Shown: positions 52,427 through 60,405 of the stretch, in pieces | How positions within the stretch are numbered: the first letter of the stretch is position 1 | Layout of the letters: every line of letters begins with the position of its first letter | Notes under the pieces: model-generated | What the model was told of the DNA's origin: nothing | Databases searched by the model: none | What the model saw: only the letters and a program-made list of their open reading frames with translations | Source of the DNA: a bacterium | GTDB taxonomy: Bacteria > SZUA-182 > DTGQ01 | DNA length: 60,405 nucleotides | Assembly (NCBI GenBank): GCA_040755755.1 | Contig: JBFLZW010000079.1 | Span: forward strand, 1-60,405 | Direction: 5' to 3' | Translations under genes and position numbers: made by a program

Positions 52427-53345
52427 GATTATTTTCCATCGTTCTCCCTCCAGGAAGGTCTCCCGGCGGGGTCACCGTGCTGTCAGGGTTTTTCCGGTAT
52501 ATCCTCTCGTTACTTCCGACTGCGGAAAAATTCCCGGCGACACCGGAAAACCGAAGGTCTTCCTTAATACCAAGGCAGAGAAACCCTCCATGAATAAGAC
52601 TGTCTCTGAGCAAAGTGAGTACACGATTCTGGAGCTCCCTGTCGAAGTAGATAAGCACATTTCTACAGAAAATCAGATGCATCTCGCCGAAAACGCTGTC
52701 CGTAGCCAGATTGTGACCGGCAAAAACAATGTTTTTCTTCAGAGACTTATCCATAATGACTGAATTATATTGGGCATAGTAATACTCGGCAAACGATCCG
52801 GTCCCGCCGGCCTGTTGATAATTGGATGTACTCTGCCTGATCTGCTCGACAGGATAAATACCTTCCTTTGCAATTTTGAGAGCTGCATCGTTGAGGTCAG
52901 TGGCATAGATGGTCGCACGCGGGTAAAGTCCTTCCTCGTGCAATAAAATAGCCAGGGAGTATACCTCTTCTCCGGTAGCACAGCCGGCATGCCAGACCTT
53001 GATAAACGGATAGGTCTTCAAAAAAGGGACAACCTCTTTTCTGATAGCCAGATAAACAGCCGGATCACGGAACATCTCCGTTACGGTAATGGAAAAGGCC
53101 TGGATAAGCAAGGGGAAAAACGATTCATCGTATAACACGCCCGGAATCATTTCCAGTATGCTTGTGCAGCCCGATTTCACCAGAAGCTGCCTGACCCTCC
53201 TCTTTATGGAAGCCCGCGCATAATGCCGGAAATCATATCCATAGCGCTGAAATACAGCCTCCAGCAGAAGATGAATTTCTATGTCTTCGTGACTGCTCTT
53301 TTCCATCCCTTTCTCTTCTCCCGAGCTCTCCACTTGTTTTTTCAT
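52392..53345 (-). CDS. cheR: CheR-type protein-glutamate methyltransferase
   Basis: SAM-dependent methyltransferase of 317 residues. The N-terminal helical domain has YGYDFRHYARASIKRRV, then the SAM site VWHAGCATGEEVYSLAILL, and NVLIYFDRELQNRVLTLL. CheR methylates chemoreceptors, but no receptor, CheA or CheB is nearby; in operons with PAS-kinases it probably acts on those or related partners. The start at 53345 overlaps the preceding kinase stop (ATGA); ATG 53306 with a GGGAGAAG site is an alternative. Confidence 0.88.
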   Translation of the reverse strand: MKKQVESSGEEKGMEKSSHEDIEIHLLLEAVFQRYGYDFRHYARASIKRRVRQLLVKSGCTSILEMIPGVLYDESFFPLLIQAFSITVTEMFRDPAVYLAIRKEVVPFLKTYPFIKVWHAGCATGEEVYSLAILLHEEGLYPRATIYATDLNDAALKIAKEGIYPVEQIRQSTSNYQQAGGTGSFAEYYYAQYNSVIMDKSLKKNIVFAGHNLATDSVFGEMHLIFCRNVLIYFDRELQNRVLTLLRDSLIHGGFLCLGIKEDLRFSGVAGNFSAVGSNERIYRKNPDSTVTPPGDLPGGRTMENNHDGKAKDSHCR

Positions 53346-56300
53346 CGGTACAGCCAGACGCGCATCATGGAAATCAGGCGGTCCAGGTCGATCGGTTTTG
53401 AGAGGTAGTCGTTGGCTCCGGCTGCCAGGCACTTTTCTCTGTCTTCCCTCATGGCCTTGGCCGTCAGGGCGATGACCGGCAGGTTCCAGAATTTTTGCTG
53501 CGCTCTGATTTTCCGGATAGTTTCATAACCATCCATGACCGGCATCATGACATCCATGAGAACAAGGTCGATATCAGGGTTTTTCCTCAGAATATGCAGG
53601 GCCTTTTGTCCATCCTCTGCCTTGAGCACCTTCATTCCTCTCTCCCGAAGAGCCCCGGCCAGGGCAAAGGCATTTTTCATATCATCGTCGACCAGCAGGA
53701 TCCTCTTGTCCTTCAGCATAACATCCTGATCATAGAGGGTGGTGATCATCTCCTGCTTGTTTTTTGGCAGATTGCTGATGACCCGGTGCAGGAAAAGAGC
53801 GGTCTCGTCAAGCAGCCGCTCTTCCGATTTCACCCCTTTGACAATGATCGATTCAGCATACCTGCGCAGCTCCATATCCTCTTCCCTGGTCAGGTCCCTG
53901 CCGGTATAGATAATGACCGGTGGAATGACAATGTCCTTTTCCTTTTCCAGGGCTTGCAGCACCTGAAATCCCGACATGTCCGGCAGACCCAGATCCAGGA
54001 CCATGCAATCGTAGCTCCGGCATTTGACAGCCTGAATGGCCTCAGCTCCGCTGCCGACTTCGGTGACCTGAACATCGCCATTGCCAATGAGCCTGACAAT
54101 GCTCTTTCTCGAGACCGGATCGTCTTCCACGACCAGCAGGTCCTTAATCTGTTTGGCAACCGTTTCCTCGATACTGGTGAGTGCCCCGATCAACTGCCCG
54201 GCACTTACTGGTTTGGTCAGGAAGCCGATGGCACCTTTCTGGAAGGCATAAATGGTCTTCTCTTCAACTGACATGACGTGAACGGGAATATGGCGGGTTG
54301 CGATCTGCCTTTTGAGAGCCTCCATCACCTGCCAGCCATCCATACCCGGCAGGAGGATATCCAGAATAATAGCCTTCGGCTGGTACTTTTGGGCCAGCTC
54401 AAGCCCTCCTTCACCACTGGTTGAGAAAAGGCACTTGAATCCCTTTTCATGGCATTGATCCATCAGTATCCGGCTAAAGCTCTGGTCATCTTCAATTATC
54501 AAAATAGCCCGGTCATCCGGCTGAAGGTTATTTCTATCGTCCTGGATGGCTGGAATCTCTGCCGCCCTGATTCCGGAATGCTGACTTATCAAAACTCTTT
54601 CCGGCTGGGACGCTGCCGGCTCTGCCGCGGCTTTTCCGGTTTCTTTGATACTGACAGGAAGGTAAAGAGTAAAGGTCGAGCCCTGACCAGGTGTACTGCT
54701 CAGATGGATATCTCCGCCGAGGAGATGGGCCAGGTTCCGGGAAATGGAAAGGCCAAGTCCCGTGCCGCCGTATTTCCTCGCTGTTCCTCCTTCCGCCTGT
54801 TGGAAGGACTCGAAAATTATCCTCTGCTTTTCAGGGGGGATTCCAATGCCGGTATCAGTGACAGAAAAAGCCACCGTGTTTTCAGGAGTAAACCCGCACC
54901 CGACAAGGCTTTCCCCGCTGTCCGGCCGTCTGATTGAAAGAGTCACCTCTCCCTGGTCGGTGAACTTGATCGCATTGGAAATCAGGTTCCTGACGATCTG
55001 TGCGGCCCGCTTCCGGTCGGTCAGGATGAGCTGCGGCGCACTCTGGTCAACACTGATCTTCAAGGCCAGACCTTTGCCCTCTGCCACATGCTGAAAAGCG
55101 GATCTCAACTCTTCGGCAAGGTCATGGATCACGAGCTCCTCAAAATTGATATCCATCCGGCCTGCTTCGATCTTGGAAAGGTCGAGGATATCATTGATCA
55201 GCTCGAGCAGCGCTGTTCCGCTGGTATAAATAATCCTGAGCGATTCAACCTGATGGTCCGTCAGATTGCCATCCCTGTTATTGGCAAGGCTCTGAGCCAG
55301 GATAAGCAGGCTGTTCAGCGGTGTCCGCAATTCATGGGACATATTGGCCAGGAATTCGGATTTGTACTTATTGGCCATGATCAGTTCCTGGGCTTTCTCT
55401 TCGAGGTCTCTTCTGGCCGCTTCCAGTTCGGCATTCTTTCGTTCGATTTCGGACCTTTGCCGCTCCAGAGATTCAGCCTTCTCCTCCAGTTCCTCATTGG
55501 CGGCCTGGAGCTCTTCCTGCTGATTTTTCAGGTTTTCCTCACTCTCTTTGAGTGCCTGGGTCTGCTCCTCCAACTCCTCGTTAGCTGTCTGGAGCTCTTT
55601 CTGCTGAACCTGGAGCTCTTCCGCCTGGCGCTGGCTTTCTTCGAGAAGCGCCTGGATTTTCTCCCGCGATTGGGCAGAATGAATGGCAATGGCAACACTC
55701 TCCCTGACGAGTTCGAGGAATTCCCTGCTGGTGCCGGAAAACTCATGGAAGGAACCAAGCTCCGCCACCCCCTTCAGCATTCCTCCGGAAAGGAAGGGGA
55801 TGACCAGAATATGACGGGGAAGTGAATCACCGATGGCTGAACTTATGCGGGGATAATCCCGGGGAACATTGGTCACCGGAATTATTACTTTCTCAAGGGC
55901 TGCCTGCCCGGCCAGACCCTCACCGATCCTGATAGTTTTCCTGAGCTCCCGGGACCAGTGAAACGCGTAACTGCCGGACAGCATCAGGAGGTCTCCCCTG
56001 TCTTCGTCAAGGGTGTATAAGGCCCCGATCTGAGCACCCAGATAATTAGCCAGAAAGGTAATGATGTTGCAGGCGAGGCTGCTCAAACTCTGCTCACCGC
56101 GCATTTTCTCGTTCAGCTCATTCTGCCCGGCCCGCAGCCAGGCCTGTTTTCTGTTTTCCTCCCTGGCCCTGCGCAGTGACTCGGTCATCTCCTGCAGAGC
56201 CAGGCCAAGCTCATCGACCTCGCTGCGAAGCTCAATGGTTGTGGAAAGATCATCCCTGGCGATATCCTGGGCCTGCCGGGTAATATTCCCAAAGCTTCTG

Positions 56301-57052
56301 GATATCTCCTTCAGGGAGAGATAAACAGGTTCCAGTTCATCACCTCCACCTTTCATCTCCCCATCGGAAAAAAGATGACCGGAAGCGATCTTCCCGGCTT
56401 TTTCCGAAATATCCCGGGTGCGGGTGATAATACCCCGTGTAGTAAAGGCCGCGACCAGCATCCCGGCAGCAATAGCCATAATCAAAAAGCCGATCAGGAG
56501 GTTGCGGGTCATCTGATAATCCAGGTCAGTTTCCATCTTCTGCGCCCTGAATTTCTGATAGCTTCTGTCCATCAGCTCGGCTAAAACTTTCTCAGCATCA
56601 TCGACCAGTTGATGCCCCATGTGCGTGGAAGCCTCGACCTCCGCGGGATCATTGTCTGAACTTACCAGATGCCTGGTTTTCTTGATAATAACCAGGTATT
56701 GCTCCCATAAGGAATTGAACCTGTTCAGCTTCTCCTGGGAAATATTACCCACCATGTTGTACAGCTCCGCCGTGGAGCTGTTTAATTTTTGGACACTCCG
56801 GTCAATCATGTCTGCATATTTCCGCCTCTCTTCCTGTGTCCTGGAAAGAACGAAACTTTTCTCCATCTGGTGGATATCAAGGAGGGTATGGCTGAGGGTA
56901 TTAACCACTTGCACCCTTCGGCTCATAGTATCCACGATGGTGTTCAATTTGCTGGTAAGATCTGCCATCTTGGAGATGGAGATCGATATCCCTAAAGCCA
57001 TTATGATAAGAATTACCGAAAAACCGCCGAATAATTTTTTCCTGAATGTCAC
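53342..57052 (-). CDS. Large membrane hybrid histidine kinase with three receivers
   Basis: 1236 residues. Two membrane helices (about 9-27, 187-208) enclose a helical sensor domain; a HAMP-like region (about 208-275), a GAF domain (about 330-470), a long Gln/Glu-rich coiled coil (about 470-575), HisKA with NMSHELRTPLNSLLILAQSL, a HATPase with DTGIGIPPEKQ and GTGLGLSI, and three receivers (IIEDDQSF; VVEDDPVS; LVDDDMKNAF, each with its Asp). A phosphorelay sink like this often lacks a Hpt here. GTG start at 57052. It overlaps cheR by four bases (ATGA). Confidence 0.88.
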   Translation of the reverse strand: MTFRKKLFGGFSVILIIMALGISISISKMADLTSKLNTIVDTMSRRVQVVNTLSHTLLDIHQMEKSFVLSRTQEERRKYADMIDRSVQKLNSSTAELYNMVGNISQEKLNRFNSLWEQYLVIIKKTRHLVSSDNDPAEVEASTHMGHQLVDDAEKVLAELMDRSYQKFRAQKMETDLDYQMTRNLLIGFLIMAIAAGMLVAAFTTRGIITRTRDISEKAGKIASGHLFSDGEMKGGGDELEPVYLSLKEISRSFGNITRQAQDIARDDLSTTIELRSEVDELGLALQEMTESLRRAREENRKQAWLRAGQNELNEKMRGEQSLSSLACNIITFLANYLGAQIGALYTLDEDRGDLLMLSGSYAFHWSRELRKTIRIGEGLAGQAALEKVIIPVTNVPRDYPRISSAIGDSLPRHILVIPFLSGGMLKGVAELGSFHEFSGTSREFLELVRESVAIAIHSAQSREKIQALLEESQRQAEELQVQQKELQTANEELEEQTQALKESEENLKNQQEELQAANEELEEKAESLERQRSEIERKNAELEAARRDLEEKAQELIMANKYKSEFLANMSHELRTPLNSLLILAQSLANNRDGNLTDHQVESLRIIYTSGTALLELINDILDLSKIEAGRMDINFEELVIHDLAEELRSAFQHVAEGKGLALKISVDQSAPQLILTDRKRAAQIVRNLISNAIKFTDQGEVTLSIRRPDSGESLVGCGFTPENTVAFSVTDTGIGIPPEKQRIIFESFQQAEGGTARKYGGTGLGLSISRNLAHLLGGDIHLSSTPGQGSTFTLYLPVSIKETGKAAAEPAASQPERVLISQHSGIRAAEIPAIQDDRNNLQPDDRAILIIEDDQSFSRILMDQCHEKGFKCLFSTSGEGGLELAQKYQPKAIILDILLPGMDGWQVMEALKRQIATRHIPVHVMSVEEKTIYAFQKGAIGFLTKPVSAGQLIGALTSIEETVAKQIKDLLVVEDDPVSRKSIVRLIGNGDVQVTEVGSGAEAIQAVKCRSYDCMVLDLGLPDMSGFQVLQALEKEKDIVIPPVIIYTGRDLTREEDMELRRYAESIIVKGVKSEERLLDETALFLHRVISNLPKNKQEMITTLYDQDVMLKDKRILLVDDDMKNAFALAGALRERGMKVLKAEDGQKALHILRKNPDIDLVLMDVMMPVMDGYETIRKIRAQQKFWNLPVIALTAKAMREDREKCLAAGANDYLSKPIDLDRLISMMRVWLYR

Positions 57053-57073
57053 GTGTATCGTCCTGCCTATGGT

Positions 57074-59377
57074 TCAATTTAAATCGCTTAATTCCGATTT
57101 CTTGCCGCAATGTTCACGGTTTCTTTCCCCAATTACCTTACCCAGAATATCGCTGAGTTCTCCAATCAGATACGGCTTGGCAATGGCTGCGCAGAAACCG
57201 TATTGTCTGAATTCGGAAAGGACAGGGTCATTGGCATAACCGCTGGTGGCGATGGCTTTCACTTCAGGGTCAAGCTCATGCAGCTTCTTCACGGCATCAT
57301 GTCCTCCCATGCCCCCTGGAATGATCAAATCTGCGAGTACGGCGACAAAGGGCCGGCCTGATTCTCTGGCCTGCTGAAATAATCTGACAGCCTGAGCACC
57401 ATCCAGGGCAAACTCCGCTTCATAACCGAGGTAAGCAAGCATTTTCCCGACGGTATTTCGGACCAGGTCCTCATCCTCCAGGACAAGGACTCTTCCCTCC
57501 CCCGGACGGACCGCTCTCACCACGGTATTTCTTCTGGCTGCCGTCTTCTTCCCTTCCACGGCCGGGAGATGGAGAGAAAAGGTTGTGCCGACACCCAATT
57601 GAGATACCACATCGATATGTCCGTCATGTCTTCTGATAATCGAATAGACAGTAGCCAGCCCAAGACCGCTTCCCTGCTCCTTGGTGGTGAAATAGGGATC
57701 AAAGACCCGGTGCAGATATTCATGAGGTATGCCATGCCCCTGGTCCTCAACTGACACCCTGATATATCTTCCCTCTCTGAGCGGCAGACCGTCCTGCTCA
57801 CTGACAGTCACATTTTCTGCGCTCACCCGGATTATCCCCCCCTGTGGCATGGCCTGATTGGCGTTGATAAGCAAGTTATTGAAAACCTGGCTTATCTGCC
57901 CGGTATCAATTTCCACCAGCCACAGATCATCAGCCAGGGAAAGCTCACACTTCACCTTCGAGCCTTTCAGGACAAACCCGGCTGAATCTTTCAGCAACTC
58001 GGAAACTGACGATATTTCTTTTACCGGCGCACCACCCCTGGCAAAGGTAAGCAATTGCTGAGATAAGTCCGTGGCCCGGCGGCTTGCATTTTCGGCCTGG
58101 TCCAGAAGATTGGAAATATTTTCATCAGGCTCAAGATACAGTCTCAGCAGGGAAAGGTTGCCGACGATGCCCACCAGAATATTCCTGAAATCATGGGCGA
58201 TGCCACCTGCCAGAACACCGATTGATTCCAGTCTCTGGGCCTTCTGCCGCTCCTCCTCCATTTTCCTGCGCTCGGTGCGGTCGATGCCCAGTATCAGCAC
58301 CAGCGGGGAGCCGTCGATGTCAGTGAATGGGTAATCGTGAACCTCGTACATGCGGCCATCAGTGCCGATCATCTCCCACTGGTAAGGGACTCCTGTTTCA
58401 AAGACATGGGAAGATGGATAATTTTCACCGGATACCCTCCCTTCCCTGACGAGAATTTCGGGGATGGTTCTCCCCTTTGGCTCACCGAAACGTTCGATGA
58501 AATATCGGTTGACAAAGCGGATGGAGCTGTCCGGTGCCTGAAGCAGAACAAAGGCAGGCAATGCGTCCAGGAGAGCGAAAAGCCTTTGACGCTCGGTCCG
58601 CAGAGTGTCCTCCGCCTGCTTGCGGGCTGTGATGTCCTCCATCATGGGCAGAAAGTAGAGCGGCTGGCCCAGTGCATCCTTTATCAGACTGACAGAAAGG
58701 CAAATCCATATTATCCTGTCATCTCTGTGCCTGAGGCGGATGTCCAGCTGAAACCGGTCAATTCTGCCGGTCAGCAGCACCCACATTTCTTCAAGCCAGA
58801 TCTGCTGGTCATCAGGATGGGTGATCTCGAAGAAGCTTCGCGAGAGCAGCTCCTTTTCAGAATAGCCGGTCATCTGGCAGAGCCGCACGTTTACCTGCTG
58901 GAAACGGTAGTCCAGGGAGAGTATGGCCGCCCCTATGGGCGACTCGTCGAAGGTTCGCCGCAGCCTCTCCTCGTCTTCCCTGACCCTTGCTTCCATTCTG
59001 GCCTTGTAGAGCGCCATTTCGATATTGGCGTAGAGCTCCCTGTCCTCGAAAGGTTTGAGAACATACCCGAACGGCTCGGTTATCCTGGCCCGGTTCAGGA
59101 TATCCCTGTCCGCATAAGCGGTAAGGTAGATAACCGGAATGTTAAAACGGGACCGTATCTGATCGGCTGCCTCGACTCCGTCCATACCCCCGCCCAGGAC
59201 AATGTCCATGAGCACCAAATCCGGCCTCTTTTCTTCGGCCTTCTGGATCGCCCGCTCTCCGGAAGATACCACCCCGCATACAAGGTACCCTTCCCCTTCC
59301 AGCTTCATCTGCAAGCTTTTGGCGATAATGATTTCATCCTCAACGATCAATATCTTCGCTTTATCCATACTCCCCAT
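57074..59377 (-). CDS. Hybrid histidine kinase (REC-PAS-PAS-HisKA-HATPase-REC)
   Basis: About 767 residues. N-terminal receiver (KILIVEDEIIIAKSL, LVLMDIVLGGG), two PAS domains (about 140-265 and 280-395), a HisKA with GIAHDFRNILVGIVGNLSLL, a HATPase (NLLINANQAMPQGG; DQGHGIP; GSGLGLAT), and a second receiver (RVLVLEDEDLVRN, AVLADLIIPGG). The first gene of the signalling operon, 21 bases before the next kinase. The start is uncertain: ATG 59377 (MGSMDK) was chosen; 59368 and 59401 are possible. Confidence 0.88.
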   Translation of the reverse strand: MGSMDKAKILIVEDEIIIAKSLQMKLEGEGYLVCGVVSSGERAIQKAEEKRPDLVLMDIVLGGGMDGVEAADQIRSRFNIPVIYLTAYADRDILNRARITEPFGYVLKPFEDRELYANIEMALYKARMEARVREDEERLRRTFDESPIGAAILSLDYRFQQVNVRLCQMTGYSEKELLSRSFFEITHPDDQQIWLEEMWVLLTGRIDRFQLDIRLRHRDDRIIWICLSVSLIKDALGQPLYFLPMMEDITARKQAEDTLRTERQRLFALLDALPAFVLLQAPDSSIRFVNRYFIERFGEPKGRTIPEILVREGRVSGENYPSSHVFETGVPYQWEMIGTDGRMYEVHDYPFTDIDGSPLVLILGIDRTERRKMEEERQKAQRLESIGVLAGGIAHDFRNILVGIVGNLSLLRLYLEPDENISNLLDQAENASRRATDLSQQLLTFARGGAPVKEISSVSELLKDSAGFVLKGSKVKCELSLADDLWLVEIDTGQISQVFNNLLINANQAMPQGGIIRVSAENVTVSEQDGLPLREGRYIRVSVEDQGHGIPHEYLHRVFDPYFTTKEQGSGLGLATVYSIIRRHDGHIDVVSQLGVGTTFSLHLPAVEGKKTAARRNTVVRAVRPGEGRVLVLEDEDLVRNTVGKMLAYLGYEAEFALDGAQAVRLFQQARESGRPFVAVLADLIIPGGMGGHDAVKKLHELDPEVKAIATSGYANDPVLSEFRQYGFCAAIAKPYLIGELSDILGKVIGERNREHCGKKSELSDLN

Positions 59378-59593
59378 ACCCTTACCCTTCATCCTCTGCA
59401 AATTAAAAGCTCTGGAATCATGTACTTAAGATTGTAACTGCCTGCCCAGGCATCTTGAGTATACATATTATAAGTCAAACAATTACTGATGTCACTTATT
59501 TTAATATATACCTGGAATTTAATGAATTTAGGCAGTATTTACTCTTTTCTATTTTAATTACTTCAGAAATTTGTGGTAATTATTGTTATTCCC

Positions 59594-59622
59594 TTTAAAA
59601 ATACTGGCAGATTTTGTATAAT
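59594..59622 (+). promoter_or_regulatory. Probable promoter of the RCC1-type gene
   Basis: TTTAAA (59594-59599), 17-base spacer, consensus TATAAT (59617-59622), in the 411-base AT-rich gap that separates the divergent kinase operon and RCC1 gene. The leader is about 160 bases. An AAGGAGGTGA sequence at 59695-59704 has no ATG, GTG or TTG at the right distance; the frame opened by CTG 59709 runs 39 codons to TAG 59826. Confidence 0.5.
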
Positions 59623-59788
59623 GTATCTTAATCTGAATATTTTTATGTAACTTTTTACCTATTGCATGGAAGAATATATAAACCATTAACAGAGAAGGAG
59701 GTGAGATTCTGTTTCAAATTCAGGTGTTCATCCACAATAAAAATTATTATTTCAGTTTAATTTCACAGGAAAGAAGGGATAATGCCAA

Positions 59789-60405
59789 ATGGTTAGAAGG
59801 AAGGATGAATCATCAATTTATTTTATAGTATTCTTAGTACTTTCAACCTGTTTGAGCTTTACGATGGCACATGCAAACAGTCAGCTTGCTGCAGGAGGGA
59901 CTCATACCGTAGGGCTAAAGTCAGATGGTTCTGTGGTGGCTGTGGGATCCAATAGCTATGGCCAATGTAATACAGCCAGTTGGACTGATATCATCCAGGT
60001 TGCTGCGGGAGATTACCATACCGCAGGGCTAAGGTCAGATGGTTCTGTCGTGGCTGTGGGATCAAATACCAATGGCCAATGTAATACCGGCAGTTGGACT
60101 GATATCATCCAGGTTGCTGCGGGAGATTACCATACTGTGGGGCTAAGGTCAGATGGTTCTGTCGTGGCTGTGGGATCGAATACCTATAGCCAATGCAATA
60201 CAGCCAGTTGGACTGATATCATTCAGATTGCTGCGGGAGGGACTCATACCGTAGGGTTAAGGTCAGATGGTTCTGTCGTGGCTGTGGGATCGAATACCAA
60301 TGGCCAATGCAATACAGCCAGTTGGACCGATATCGTTCAGGTTGCTGCGGGAGATTACCATACTGTGGGGCTAAGGTCAGATGGTTCTGTCGTGGCTGTG
60401 GGATC
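59789..60405 (+). CDS. Secreted RCC1-type repeat protein (truncated by window end)
   Basis: The frame runs from ATG 59789 off the end of the window, at least 205 residues. A signal peptide (about residues 12-30, SIYFIVFLVLSTCLSFTMAH) precedes 38-residue RCC1/beta-propeller units with the core HTVGLRSDGSVVAVGSNTNG followed by QCNT.SWTDIIQVAAG. At least four and a half units are visible. AGAAGGGA lies nine bases before the ATG. The units are highly alike at DNA level. Probably a surface or secreted binding protein. Confidence 0.85.
   Translation, partial: MVRRKDESSIYFIVFLVLSTCLSFTMAHANSQLAAGGTHTVGLKSDGSVVAVGSNSYGQCNTASWTDIIQVAAGDYHTAGLRSDGSVVAVGSNTNGQCNTGSWTDIIQVAAGDYHTVGLRSDGSVVAVGSNTYSQCNTASWTDIIQIAAGGTHTVGLRSDGSVVAVGSNTNGQCNTASWTDIVQVAAGDYHTVGLRSDGSVVAVG
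59873..60405 (+). repeat. Tandem 114-bp repeats in the RCC1-type gene
   Basis: Unit length is 114 bases: GATATCATCCAGGTTGC-type text begins at 59987 and 60101, with GATATCATTCAG at 60215 and a further copy at about 60329. Neighbouring units differ at only a few positions. The array continues beyond the window. Confidence 0.9.

Noticed and set aside
59873-60405. CRISPR-like array
   Set aside because: The repeats are 114 bases without unique spacers and encode RCC1-type protein units in frame.

Overview
The window reads like a chromosomal piece of a Gram-negative, probably anaerobic bacterium of the deltaproteobacterial (Desulfobacterota-like) kind or a neighbouring candidate phylum. Signs of this are a complex I operon without the NADH-input genes, many lipoproteins and secreted beta-propeller or cohesin/dockerin proteins, large hybrid histidine kinases, and many short palindromic repeats between genes. 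No rRNA, tRNA, CRISPR array, prophage or complete insertion sequence was seen. The lineage is an inference; nothing in the window fixes it.

Region 1 (0.4-8.7 kb) is a nuo operon, nuoA-B-C-D-H-I-J-K-M-N, behind a near-consensus promoter. nuoE/F/G are absent and there is no nuoL between nuoK and nuoM. The standout feature is nuoB: its reading frame has an in-frame TGA exactly where the first cysteine of the conserved CC pair (a ligand of cluster N2) should be, and a 6-bp hairpin with a G-rich loop follows at a distance suitable for a bacterial SECIS element. The best reading is selenocysteine in the N2-binding motif of complex I; a point mutation or assembly error is the main alternative.

Region 2 (8.8-17.3 kb) holds two MNT/HEPN nucleotidyltransferase pairs, a divergent leuA with its own promoter and overlapping inverted repeat, and a minus-strand operon of a CrtI-like FAD oxidoreductase, FabG, FabZ, FabI and an Sfp-type phosphopantetheinyl transferase. 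That set suggests a dedicated unusual-lipid or polyketide pathway. A TPR protein is divergent from it.

Region 3 (17.4-37.8 kb) is mostly cell envelope. It has a PQQ-type propeller protein, a 1197-residue secreted protein (CLCA-like metallohydrolase plus VWA, MopE-type repeats, cohesin and dockerin), two OmpA-type lipoproteins, MurJ, an AI-2E-type permease, an omptin-like barrel, and two Tyr/Gly/Leu repeat secreted proteins that flank a PTS-EIIA/zinc-ribbon fusion. Housekeeping rpsT and greA lie between. Several palindromic, MITE-like repeats fill the spacers.

Region 4 (38-41 kb) holds mtgA, a radical SAM activase-like protein and a graveyard: broken potA, a frameshifted HEPN fragment and broken potD.

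Region 5 (41-59.4 kb, all minus strand) holds a hybrid kinase, a PEBP protein, two large tandem paralogous secreted proteins with Arg-rich ends, a small cysteine-rich membrane protein, a Fe-S protein with an AhpD-like partner, and a four-gene signalling operon (two hybrid kinases, CheR, a HisKA_2 kinase). The window ends inside a plus-strand RCC1-type repeat protein built of almost identical 114-bp units.
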